Source: CALBPI01 sp963922335
GTDB lineage: Bacteria > Pseudomonadota > Gammaproteobacteria > Steroidobacterales > Woeseiaceae
DNA: 64,000 bases
Direction of reading: 5' to 3'
Assembly: GCA_963922335.1 (NCBI GenBank)
Contig: CAWUIB010000006.1
Location: 124,001-188,000, forward strand
The notes under the pieces are model-generated. The model saw nothing but the letters and a program-made list of their open reading frames with translations, was not told where the DNA came from and made no database searches. This document shows positions 1 through 8,070 of this stretch, one piece after another. The first letter of the stretch is position 1. Each line of letters begins with the position of its first letter. A program made the position numbers and the translations under genes.

Positions 1-1797
1 GACACGATCATGCCGCAAGGTCTCGAGCAGTTTCCGTGGTCCGGGCACCTCGGGCTTGGCTTGATCGACGATGTGGTGGCCCAAATCGAGCGCGCTGCCA
101 CAACACTCGTGTTCACAAACACGCGTTCACAGAGCGAGTTGTGGTTTGAAGCGCTTATGCAAGCGCGCCCCGATTGGGTCGGGCGCATCGCTCTGCATCA
201 TGGCTCGGTAGACAGGGCGCTACGACGCAAGATTGAGGCGGCGTTGAAGTCGGGTGAACTCGTCGCGGTTGTCTGTACCTCATCGCTCGATCTCGGCGTG
301 GACTTTGCCCCAGTTGATCAGGTGTTGCAGGTTGGCAGTCCGAAAGGTGTCGCACGATTGATGCAACGCGCCGGTCGCAGTGGTCATCAGCCTGGCGCGG
401 TGTCGCAAGTTTGGTGCGTGCCGACCTACGCATTGGAATTGGTCGAAATTGCAGCAGCGCGCGATGCGTGGGAGGCGAGGCGAATCGAGGCTCGGCCTGC
501 ATTGCGCCTTGCGCTGGATGTGCTGGTGCAGCACCTCGCGACCATTGCACTTGGCGGCGGTTTTACTTCGAATGAAATGCTCGCGGAGGTCCGTTCGACA
601 TACTGCTTTGCTGCGCTAACCGATGAGCAATGGGGGTGGTGTCTCGACTTCATCACGCGCGGTGGACAGGCGCTGTCAGGCTATCCGCAATTCCGCCGCG
701 TCGTACTCGAAGACGGAGTCTACCGAATGACGGATCGCCGAATATCACGCCAGCACCGCTTGGGTATTGGCACGATCTCGAGCGACACAACCATGCGAAT
801 CAAGTGGCTGTCAGGCGGTTCGCTGGGACATATTGAAGAGTCATTCGTTGCGCGCCTCGACAAGGGTGATCGATTCTTGTTTGCAGGGCGTTTGGTCGAG
901 TTGGTACAGGTTCGCGAGATGGTGGCTTATGTGCGCCGATCGAAGCGCGGCAAGAAGACAGTACCGCGCTGGCAGGGTGGGCGGATGCCGTTATCGAATG
1001 AACTCGCCGATAGCATGCAAAGCGTGCTTGCAGATTTCGCATCCGGCAGCCATCAGCACAAAGAGCTCACGCTACTGGCGCCGCTGCTTGAGCATCAAGC
1101 GACAGTGTCGCGATTGCCCACCCCCGGCATACTGCTGGTCGAGGTCTGCAAGACTCGCGAGGGGATGAGCATCTTCTTGTTTCCATTTGCCGGTCGCCTG
1201 GTCCATGAGGGGCTCGCCACACTGGTGGCATGGCGAATCGCACGAGACACACCAATCACCTTTACGCTTTCGATGAATGACTACGGTTTCGAGCTGCTGG
1301 CATCCGCACCTTTCGACATTCAAGAGCAGGACGTTAGATCATGGTTGGCTCCAACGGGTCTCACCGACGATCTGGTCTCTGGCGTGAACCTCTCCGAATC
1401 AGCGAAGCGTCAATTTAGAGACATCGCTCGGATTGCTGGTCTGGTTTTTCAAGGGTACCCGGGGTCGGGGAAATCAACGCGCCAGATCCAGGCTTCGTCG
1501 GGCCTGATCTATGACGTGTTGTCTCAGTATGACGAGGGCAACCTGCTCGTGGACCAGGCGCAGCGCGAAGTCCTCGACGCGCAATTGGAATCGCAGCGAA
1601 TGCGCCATGCACTGGAGCGACTGCAGGCTTCGGAAATCTGTATCGTCGAGACCGACCGATTATCACCGTTCGCATTTCCGCTCTGGGCGGAGCGACTCCA
1701 GAGCCAGATCATGTCGAGCGAAACATGGCGTGACCGGGTACAGAGGATGGCGGACCGTCTCAATGCGGCTGCCAGGAAAGGTAAGCGCTCGGCATGA
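1..1797 (+). CDS. Ligase-associated DEXH-box helicase (Lhr family), 3' part
   Basis: The reading frame is open from the first base, so the gene starts upstream of the window and its N-terminal half (Walker A, DEXH) is missing; about 598 codons are present. Visible are helicase domain 2 motifs: TLVFTNTRSQSE near residue 35, LHHGSVDR, the motif V region TSSLDLGVDF and motif VI QRAGRSGHQ. A long C-terminal part like that of Lhr-type helicases follows. Members of this family work on DNA in repair and are often found with an ATP-dependent ligase, an exonuclease and PdeM. The next gene overlaps by 4 bp and is PdeM, which supports the ligase-associated subtype over a general Lhr. The ligase and exonuclease would be expected upstream, outside the window. 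Confidence 0.88.
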   Translation, partial: DTIMPQGLEQFPWSGHLGLGLIDDVVAQIERAATTLVFTNTRSQSELWFEALMQARPDWVGRIALHHGSVDRALRRKIEAALKSGELVAVVCTSSLDLGVDFAPVDQVLQVGSPKGVARLMQRAGRSGHQPGAVSQVWCVPTYALELVEIAAARDAWEARRIEARPALRLALDVLVQHLATIALGGGFTSNEMLAEVRSTYCFAALTDEQWGWCLDFITRGGQALSGYPQFRRVVLEDGVYRMTDRRISRQHRLGIGTISSDTTMRIKWLSGGSLGHIEESFVARLDKGDRFLFAGRLVELVQVREMVAYVRRSKRGKKTVPRWQGGRMPLSNELADSMQSVLADFASGSHQHKELTLLAPLLEHQATVSRLPTPGILLVEVCKTREGMSIFLFPFAGRLVHEGLATLVAWRIARDTPITFTLSMNDYGFELLASAPFDIQEQDVRSWLAPTGLTDDLVSGVNLSESAKRQFRDIARIAGLVFQGYPGSGKSTRQIQASSGLIYDVLSQYDEGNLLVDQAQREVLDAQLESQRMRHALERLQASEICIVETDRLSPFAFPLWAERLQSQIMSSETWRDRVQRMADRLNAAARKGKRSA

Positions 1798-2474
1798 TTA
1801 ATCCAGATTCGCAACGTGTCTGCGAATTGAAATGCTGCGGCGAGACGCTGATCGCGACGCCTGAGCGCGCGCTCTATTGGCCCGCGCAAAGCGCCTTGCT
1901 GGTCGCGGATTGGCACCTCGGGAAAGCGGAGGTTTTCGGATCACGTGGTTTGGCGATCCCCGCTGGCAGCGACGAGAGTGACCTCGAGCGGCTAGCGACC
2001 CTTGTGGAGATGTGGGGTGCGACCAAAGTCATGGTGCTTGGCGATTTGATGCATGCCCCGCCACGGCAGCGCGATGTGTGGCCACAGGCGCTCGCCGATT
2101 GGCTACACCAGTTCCCTCGGGTCGAGATGAGCGTCATCGCAGGCAATCATGATCGTGTCACCATCGATGCATTGCCCGCGTCGTTGAGCAAGCGCTTGGT
2201 GTGGCACGCGGAACCGGTCAAGCGGGGGCCATTTGTTCTCGATCATGAGCCCGAAGAGAGGGCAGACGGGTACGTGCTCGCGGGTCATTTGCATCCCGTT
2301 TTTCGCCTGCAGGTAGGGCGCGATCGTGCCCGTGCACCGGTGTTCTGGTTTCGCGATCGCTATGCAGTATTGCCAGCGTTTGGCAGCTTTACGGGTGGAA
2401 TGAACATCAAGGTCACGCGCGGTGAGCGGATTTACATGACCGGGCCAGATAGCGTCATCGAGGTTATCGGATGA
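1794..2474 (+). CDS. pdeM: Ligase-associated endonuclease PdeM (metallophosphoesterase)
   Basis: A 226-residue calcineurin-like phosphoesterase. The metal-binding motifs are in order: DWHLGK (Asp39, His41), GDLMH (Asp84), GNHD (Asn118, His119, Asp120) and GHLHP (His165, His167). In the family these bind two metal ions for phosphodiester cleavage; PdeM is a predicted DNA-repair nuclease associated with a ligase and helicase. ATG overlaps the helicase stop by 4 bp and its own stop overlaps the next ATG, so the three genes are probably translationally coupled. Length is normal for PdeM. Confidence 0.88.
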   Translation: MINPDSQRVCELKCCGETLIATPERALYWPAQSALLVADWHLGKAEVFGSRGLAIPAGSDESDLERLATLVEMWGATKVMVLGDLMHAPPRQRDVWPQALADWLHQFPRVEMSVIAGNHDRVTIDALPASLSKRLVWHAEPVKRGPFVLDHEPEERADGYVLAGHLHPVFRLQVGRDRARAPVFWFRDRYAVLPAFGSFTGGMNIKVTRGERIYMTGPDSVIEVIG

Positions 2475-3232
2475 GTGCGACTTTCAAGGATCACTTCTCG
2501 CGGCACGCGACGGTCTACCGTGATGCGCGACCGGGTTATCCGCAAGCACTCTATCGCTGGTTAGTGCGTCAAGTTCCTGCAGCGGCACCGACACGCGCCT
2601 GGGATTGTGCGACCGGGAACGGCCAGGTGGCCGAGGTGTTGCGCTCTCATATTGATGCGGTCATTGCTACCGACGCGAGCGCCGCACAGATCGCCAACGC
2701 ACCCATGGATACCAGAGTCGAGTATCGCGCAGCACCCGCAGAATCGAGTGGTCTTGACGCCGGCAGCGTACACCTGATCACCGTTGCGCAGGCCTTGCAC
2801 TGGTTTGATCAACCGCGCTTCTACGCTGAGGCGATGCGAGTTTTGAACGCGCGCGGTGTCTTGGCGATCTGGACCTACCAGCAGGTGACAGTCAGTCGGG
2901 CTGTCGACGCGATTGTCGGTCGCTTGTATGGCGAAACCCTGGATGCATATTGGCCCCCCGAGAGGGTTCATGTCGAGCAAGGCTACCGGGCTATTCTTCC
3001 GGATTGGCAGCGACTCGCTGTGCCTCAATTCGAAACAGCTTGCGACTGGACGGTAGCGGCGCTCGCCGCGTACTTGCGCAGTTGGTCTGCTACCCAGCGG
3101 TTTATTCGCGCGAACGGCGTGGATCCGGTTGCCGCGTGTTATGACGAGCTCGCGAAAGCCTTCGGTGAGGGGCGTCGACGGGTGCGCTGGCCGCTGGTTG
3201 TTCATGTCTTCCGGCGACCAGGTCCCGGTTGA
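2471..3232 (+). CDS. Class I SAM-dependent methyltransferase
   Basis: A 253-residue protein with a Rossmann methyltransferase fold. The SAM-binding motif I is WDCATGNGQVA near residue 43, followed by an acidic end of strand 2 (IATDAS) and a motif IV/post-motif region (VAQALHWFD). The pattern resembles small-molecule (UbiE/biotin-type) methyltransferases of the Methyltransf_11 kind. The substrate cannot be told from sequence. ATG overlaps the pdeM stop (ATGA), so it is the third gene of the same run, although there is no evident functional tie to DNA repair. Confidence 0.8.
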   Translation: MSATFKDHFSRHATVYRDARPGYPQALYRWLVRQVPAAAPTRAWDCATGNGQVAEVLRSHIDAVIATDASAAQIANAPMDTRVEYRAAPAESSGLDAGSVHLITVAQALHWFDQPRFYAEAMRVLNARGVLAIWTYQQVTVSRAVDAIVGRLYGETLDAYWPPERVHVEQGYRAILPDWQRLAVPQFETACDWTVAALAAYLRSWSATQRFIRANGVDPVAACYDELAKAFGEGRRRVRWPLVVHVFRRPGPG

Positions 3233-3249
3233 ATTGCTACACTGACGCA

Positions 3250-4170
3250 ATGGGGAGAATTGCCAAGGTCTCAGGTCGCTCGCTTTTTGGCGCTTCGCGC
3301 TGGGCAATGCTGCGTTCGCGTAGCCGATGGCGCGGCATCGGTATGGTTATGCATGCCTGGCTTGTGATCGGAGCGGCGGCGGGCCTGGCGATTGCGTTTC
3401 CGTACCCTGTTGTTGTGCTTGGTGCTGCCGTGGTCATCGGCTCGCGCCAGTTGGGGCTTGCGATTCTCATGCACGAGGCGGCGCATGGGCTGTTGCACGA
3501 CACCCACCGCTGGAACGACCGGTTAGGGGCTTGGGCTTGTGCATGGCCACTCGGCATTTCGCTGACCGATTACCGTCAGTATCACCTGCGCCACCACACC
3601 TACGCGCAGCAGGAAGAGGACCCGGATCTCGTGTTGTCGTCGAAGTTTCCTGTGAGCGGTCAGAGCCTGGTGCGCAAGCTCTTGCGTGATCTCACGGGAT
3701 TGACGTTTCTGCGCCAGCGCCTGTTACCGATGCTCCACAGCCTCGTGTTCCACCGGCAGGTGTCGCGAGCCGATGGTGCGATGGTGCTATTCAACGCCGC
3801 GCTAATCGGACTCGCCGTAGTGAACAATGTGCTTTGGGCGTATTTCCTGTTGTGGCTACTGCCATTTATGACTTGGTACATGGCGGTTCTGCGCGTGCGC
3901 AACATCGCAGAGCACGCCTGCGTCGCCACGAAGAACAACCCCTGGCGTGTCGCTCGAACCACGCATGCGGGTTGGATCGCACGTGCGCTTGTTGCGCCTT
4001 ACTTTGTGAACTATCACGCGGAGCACCACTTGTTTATGAGTGCACCATGCTATCGACTACCTGGGATTCACGCTGCGCTGCAGGAGCAGGGTCGACTGGA
4101 CCAAGAACGCACGCCGATGGCGAACGGCTACCTACAGGTTCTGCGTCAGGCGTCAGGGAGCAACGCATGA
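3250..4170 (+). CDS. Fatty acid desaturase family protein
   Basis: A 306-residue membrane protein with the three histidine boxes of membrane di-iron desaturases/hydroxylases: HEAAH at residue 75, HLRHH at 112-116 and HAEHH at 256-260. Hydrophobic segments lie near residues 35-65 and 180-215. In the family these His ligands hold the di-iron centre that inserts double bonds or hydroxyls in acyl chains. I chose ATG 3250; an in-frame TTG at 3229 would overlap the methyltransferase gene and adds seven residues with no clear ribosome site. The stop overlaps the ATG of the next gene. Substrate is unknown; a carotenoid ketolase/hydroxylase-like role cannot be excluded. Confidence 0.82.
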   Translation: MGRIAKVSGRSLFGASRWAMLRSRSRWRGIGMVMHAWLVIGAAAGLAIAFPYPVVVLGAAVVIGSRQLGLAILMHEAAHGLLHDTHRWNDRLGAWACAWPLGISLTDYRQYHLRHHTYAQQEEDPDLVLSSKFPVSGQSLVRKLLRDLTGLTFLRQRLLPMLHSLVFHRQVSRADGAMVLFNAALIGLAVVNNVLWAYFLLWLLPFMTWYMAVLRVRNIAEHACVATKNNPWRVARTTHAGWIARALVAPYFVNYHAEHHLFMSAPCYRLPGIHAALQEQGRLDQERTPMANGYLQVLRQASGSNA

Positions 4171-5306
4171 GCCGTTGGCATGGAGGACTGATCACCGCCG
4201 CGTTTTGCGTGTGCATTTCCGGGTGTAGCTTGCTGCAACCGCCACCAGACCGCAGTCCTTTATCGGACCCTGCACCGGCCTGGCCAGAGGTGCCCGCAGA
4301 GCCAGTCACAGAGCATCGCTGGCAGTACTCCGATGCGACACAGCAGGTTTTCGGCACTACTCAGGTGCTTCGCACTCGCGATACGGACACGATTTCTGAT
4401 ATCGCACGAAGCTACGATCTTGGCTATGACGAGATTCGGCAGGCCAACCCGGAGGTCGATCCCTGGCTGCCGGGCGTTGATACTGAAGTCTTGCTACCGA
4501 CGCGTTTCATTCTCCCGGATGCCCGACGTACCGGCATTGTGTTGAACATCGCGGCGAAGCGACTGTACGTACATGAACCGGTACCGGACGGCGAAGGATT
4601 TGTGCTGACGACCTACCCGATTGGAATCGGCCGTGTCGGCTGGGCGACGCCCACCGGTGAGGCGACGGTTATCGACAAGGCGACCGACCCTTCGTGGTAT
4701 GTGCCTGCTTCGGTCAGGGCAGAGCATCGCGCAGCAGGTGATCCGTTGCCGGCGGTAGTACCGCCCGGACCGGATAATCCATTGGGAAGACATGTGCTCA
4801 AACTGGATATGCCAGGGTATCTGCTACATGGCACCAATCAGCCTTACGGGGTGGGGATGCGAGTGAGTCACGGCTGTGTCCGCCTTTACCCGGAAGATAT
4901 CGAAGTGCTGTTTGCATCGACAGACCGCGGTACCGACGTCACCATCGTGAACCAACCGTTCGTCGCCGGACGAGAGGGTGATGCTTTGTGGATCGCTGCC
5001 TACCCGATACTCGAGGACGATGAACGGTCAACCGAACAGCTGTTGGCGTCGGCGATTGAGTATCTCACGGAGCGCCAGGGCGCTGTGCTCGATGAGTCAA
5101 TGATTGCGGCGGTTGCGGCGGTGATCGAACGTGCCGATGGGATGCCCATGAGGCTTGAGCCTGGCGCGTTGGTAGCCGACACCGCAGTGCCCGTTCGCAA
5201 TATCGCGCAACTCCCTGAAGACGCGCCGAGCCGGGCCGAGGTTAGCGAGATGCTCGAAGCGCTGATGCAGGAAGCAAGCGACGTGAGCGATGCGGGTTCT
5301 CCATGA
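4167..5306 (+). CDS. L,D-transpeptidase lipoprotein with LysM-like region
   Basis: A 379-residue exported lipoprotein. The signal peptide ends in the lipobox ISGC (Cys20). A LysM-like stretch (residues about 65-115, TDTISDIARSYDLGYDEIRQANP) precedes a YkuD-type catalytic domain with HGTNQPYGVG and SHGCVRLYPEDIE, Cys237 being the catalytic thiol. The family forms 3-3 peptidoglycan cross-links or attaches proteins to peptidoglycan in the periplasm. The open frame extends upstream to 3834 inside the desaturase gene, but ATG 4167 gives the signal peptide and the ATGA overlap. About 120 residues follow the catalytic site, with no recognisable domain. Confidence 0.9.
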   Translation: MSRWHGGLITAAFCVCISGCSLLQPPPDRSPLSDPAPAWPEVPAEPVTEHRWQYSDATQQVFGTTQVLRTRDTDTISDIARSYDLGYDEIRQANPEVDPWLPGVDTEVLLPTRFILPDARRTGIVLNIAAKRLYVHEPVPDGEGFVLTTYPIGIGRVGWATPTGEATVIDKATDPSWYVPASVRAEHRAAGDPLPAVVPPGPDNPLGRHVLKLDMPGYLLHGTNQPYGVGMRVSHGCVRLYPEDIEVLFASTDRGTDVTIVNQPFVAGREGDALWIAAYPILEDDERSTEQLLASAIEYLTERQGAVLDESMIAAVAAVIERADGMPMRLEPGALVADTAVPVRNIAQLPEDAPSRAEVSEMLEALMQEASDVSDAGSP

Positions 5307-5443
5307 GTGAGCGCAACGAATGGTTGGAAGTCGTGCTGGCCGAGGCGCAGCGAAAGCTCAAGCCCGTTCGCCGGTCGCGTCCACAGCGCGCGCCCCTCAA
5401 GCAGAACGACAAAGCGCCAGCAACGACTCGTAATCGGGATTGA
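5303..5443 (+). CDS. Small basic ORF, 46 aa, unknown
   Basis: ATG at 5303 overlaps the stop of the transpeptidase gene (ATGA), the same coupling used by the four genes before it. The product is short, charged and rich in Arg/Lys and Gln in its second half, with no membrane segment. Its last 47 bp overlap the 3' end of the opposing PLP enzyme gene. No family is recognised. The overlap-coupled start is the only positive evidence, so it may be a real small protein or chance. Confidence 0.35.
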   Translation: MSERNEWLEVVLAEAQRKLKPVRRSRPQRAPLKQNDKAPATTRNRD

Positions 5444-6428
5444 GCTCGCCAGCCGTTGCGGCAGGCCCATTGTAAGTGTGCCAGTAAAGCCACGGCGCGC
5501 CAGATTCGCGTGAATCCAGCTCATCCAGCATGCAAGCCATAGCTTTACCTGTGTAGGTCGTCTCGAGCGGTAATCCCCAACGCGCTCTTGCCGCGCTAAC
5601 CGCAGCATTCGACGCTGGCGTGGGATCGGCGTAGTCGGCCCCAAGGTAGTCCGTGCGCAAGCTGACACGAGGTACCAGCGCTGTGTTGATGCGGGGTTCG
5701 CAACGATGCAATCGATGCAGGATTTTTCTGCAGAGCTTGTGCATGCCGACGTCGTTGCACTGTGAAGGGGCCGTTACCCTGACGGCAACCACTTCGGTTT
5801 GCCAGTTAAGCAAAGCAAACCCGACGGCCAGACCCGCAGCCGTTCCCATCGTGCCCGCTGCGACGTAAACACGTTCCGGTGGGTCGCCTCGCCATTGCGC
5901 GGCGAGTTCAAAAGCAGCATTCACATAGCCAATGCTGCCGAGCGGTGAGGTGCCACCGAGTGGTACGACTGCGACATCTCCATTCCTGGCGTCTCGCAGT
6001 GAGCGCATGGCCTCGACTCGCTCTGCACGTTGGCGTGGAGATACGAAAAGGTCGGTCTGATTCTGCTGGTGCCGCTGCAGAGTGCCGGCGACACTCGAAG
6101 TCATTCGCTGCCGCATTACCCAACACTGGCATTCCAACCCATGTACGCGTGAGTGCAAGGCTGTTGCCAGCGCATGATTCGAGCCAACACCGCCGAATGT
6201 GACTACCTGTTGGATGCCTCGACCGCGCGCATCAGCGAGCAGGTATTCGAGCTTGCGAATCTTGTTCCCGCCATACAGTGCGTGCGTCTGATCATCGCGC
6301 TTTATCCAGAGGCCTGCTTCGGCATCCAGTGCTTCCAACGGGGTGGGAAACTGGCCAAGCGGTAGTCGTGGTAGACGCGCTGCGATCCTGGGAAAGCGCG
6401 CACCGAGATAACTGAATCCTGTCACCAT
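5397..6428 (-). CDS. PLP-dependent D-cysteine desulfhydrase / ACC deaminase family enzyme
   Basis: A 343-residue fold-type II PLP enzyme. The N-terminal segment contains LWIKRDDQTHALYGGNKIRKLEYL, where the Lys of GGNKIRKLE is the expected PLP Schiff-base lysine, followed by TFGGVGSNHALATA and a glycine-rich phosphate loop (AAGTMGTAAGLAVG). Family members desulfurate D-cysteine or deaminate 1-aminocyclopropane-1-carboxylate; the two cannot be separated here by eye. ATG 6428 is preferred because the longer upstream frame is unlike the family and runs into the promoter region of the divergent gene. It is transcribed alone, convergent with the upstream block. Confidence 0.82.
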   Translation of the reverse strand: MVTGFSYLGARFPRIAARLPRLPLGQFPTPLEALDAEAGLWIKRDDQTHALYGGNKIRKLEYLLADARGRGIQQVVTFGGVGSNHALATALHSRVHGLECQCWVMRQRMTSSVAGTLQRHQQNQTDLFVSPRQRAERVEAMRSLRDARNGDVAVVPLGGTSPLGSIGYVNAAFELAAQWRGDPPERVYVAAGTMGTAAGLAVGFALLNWQTEVVAVRVTAPSQCNDVGMHKLCRKILHRLHRCEPRINTALVPRVSLRTDYLGADYADPTPASNAAVSAARARWGLPLETTYTGKAMACMLDELDSRESGAPWLYWHTYNGPAATAGELNPDYESLLALCRSA

Positions 6429-6447
6429 GTACGTGTCCGCAGTAGGG

Positions 6448-6453
6448 TATAAT
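6448..6453 (+). promoter_or_regulatory. Putative -10 box for the sheath-like gene
   Basis: A perfect TATAAT lies 54 bp before the proposed TTG start of the sheath-like gene, in the 79-bp gap between divergent genes. No good -35 hexamer is seen at 16-18 bp, so strength is uncertain. Confidence 0.35.
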
Positions 6454-6507
6454 TTTCGAGGATACCAGTCGCACACGACAGGAAGCGAAGAGCGACAGGA
6501 GCAAGAA

Positions 6508-8070
6508 TTGCTGCAGCATTCTGACCCGGGCATAACCGTCAATTCCGCACCGACTCGCGGAGAGGCACTCGACCCTCGACAGAAAGCCATCGCAGTGTTC
6601 CTCGGCCGAGCCCGATCCGGCCCACTGCAGCGACCCGTCCCGATAGCGAGCTTCGCCGACTATGAACGTCATTTTGGTGAGCCGTGGGACGAGAGCACGC
6701 TATCGATGTCAGTTCGCCAGTTTTTCCAGCATGGTGGTCGATCTGCCATTGTCGTGCGCGTTGCAGCAAACGCGCGTGGCGGCACGCTGGAGCTTCCAAC
6801 GGCACTCAGCCCGTGGCAATTGACAGCGCGTAATCCTGGTTCAACGGAGCGGCTTCGGGCGTCGGTCGATGTGGACGGCGTCACCGGCGATACGAGATTC
6901 AACTTGACGGTCCAGCGGCTTGATGCCCGCAGTGGTCAGATTGTTGATCAGGAGTTTTTCTCGGATATTTCCTGGTCCAAGGGCGATTCCCGGTTTGCAG
7001 TGCATGCGTTGGAGCAGTCTCGATTGCTGGCGCCGCCGCGCTCGGCACCCGAAGCGATGCCGAAGCTGTCGCCCGTCGACTTCCTGACGAATGCTATTGG
7101 CTACGTGGACATGTCGGCGCTGGGTAGCGATGGCGATCATCTCACCGACTACGATCTCGTGGGCAGCGAACGCCATGCAACGGGGCTGTTCAGCCTGAAT
7201 GACGTTGAGCGATTCGATTTTTTGTATGCCTGCGGTGCACCGGGTCGACCTGTGGCCGGCGCTGCATTTATCGTGGCAGCAGAGCGCTATTGCGCGATGC
7301 GCAATGCCATGTTCGTTGTTGATCCGCCGGACGATTGTCGAGATACAGCCAGCCTGCTCGGATGGCGCCGCTTGAGACCCGTGTCCAGTCCGCATTGCAT
7401 GACTTACTTTCCGCCCGTGGTTGATCGCGAGTCGGATGATGCTTCGAGCAAGCCGGCCGCAGGCGCGCTGATGGGTTTGTTGTCCCGCCATGACGATCGA
7501 CATCACGTCTACCACGCATTGTCGGATGATGTGCGGCAGAACTCTGCGGCGCTGCATCGCGATTGGCAGCCAGCTTACGAACTGCAGCCTGACGATGCAT
7601 TGGCGTTGTTGCGCAGTGGCGTCAATCCGCTGATCCCAGGTATGCAGGGTCGGTTGTTGTTCCCGGGGCTTGTGACCTCTGCAAACACACTCGATCGCGC
7701 GCAGGGTTCGTTGCCGCAACAGCGCCTGACCAAATTTATTCTTGGCCAGATTGATCGTGGTACACGCTGGGCCGTTTTCTCGGAACCGGATGAGCGCGTC
7801 TGGGGTGCGTTGCGGACGCAGATCGCTGATTTTCTGCGTGCATTAGCAGAGCAGGGGGCATTTGTTGGTGATGCGGTATCTGACGGTTGGTGGGTCCAGT
7901 GTGACGCGGCGACGAATGCCAATTTGAGCGATACCGAGCATACCGTTCGTGTACTCGTCGGCTTTCAGCCGAAAGGTGCGTTGCAGCCCGTGATGTATAG
8001 CCTGCTTCTGCAACCGAACGGCACGCGTGCGACGCGCACCGCGCTGCATCAGGTCTCTGCGACGCTCTAG
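6508..8070 (+). CDS. Orphan contractile-tail sheath-like protein
   Basis: A 520-residue protein that reads like a divergent phage tail sheath protein. The N-terminus has the sheath pattern DPGITVN, then AIAVFLGRARSGPLQRPVPI followed by ASFADYERHFG and SVRQFFQHGGRSAIVVRV. The C-terminal sheath domain shows SGVNPL, RLTKFILGQIDRGTRWAVFSE, VWGALRTQIADFLRALAEQGAFVGD and a final VQCDAATN strand. Sheath subunits polymerise around a tube in phage tails, T6SS and extracellular injection systems. I chose TTG 6508: AGGAG at 6497-6501 sits 6 nt before it, and the protein then begins as sheaths do. No tube, baseplate, spike or terminase gene is nearby. The stop overlaps the opposing oxoprolinase stop by 4 bp. 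The family call is solid on pattern; the function as a lone gene is unknown. Confidence 0.78.
   Translation: MLQHSDPGITVNSAPTRGEALDPRQKAIAVFLGRARSGPLQRPVPIASFADYERHFGEPWDESTLSMSVRQFFQHGGRSAIVVRVAANARGGTLELPTALSPWQLTARNPGSTERLRASVDVDGVTGDTRFNLTVQRLDARSGQIVDQEFFSDISWSKGDSRFAVHALEQSRLLAPPRSAPEAMPKLSPVDFLTNAIGYVDMSALGSDGDHLTDYDLVGSERHATGLFSLNDVERFDFLYACGAPGRPVAGAAFIVAAERYCAMRNAMFVVDPPDDCRDTASLLGWRRLRPVSSPHCMTYFPPVVDRESDDASSKPAAGALMGLLSRHDDRHHVYHALSDDVRQNSAALHRDWQPAYELQPDDALALLRSGVNPLIPGMQGRLLFPGLVTSANTLDRAQGSLPQQRLTKFILGQIDRGTRWAVFSEPDERVWGALRTQIADFLRALAEQGAFVGDAVSDGWWVQCDAATNANLSDTEHTVRVLVGFQPKGALQPVMYSLLLQPNGTRATRTALHQVSATL

Noticed and set aside
6508..8070. Prophage or tailocin remnant
   Set aside because: Only a sheath-like gene is present; no integrase, lysis, capsid, tube or baseplate gene and no att-like repeats were seen nearby.
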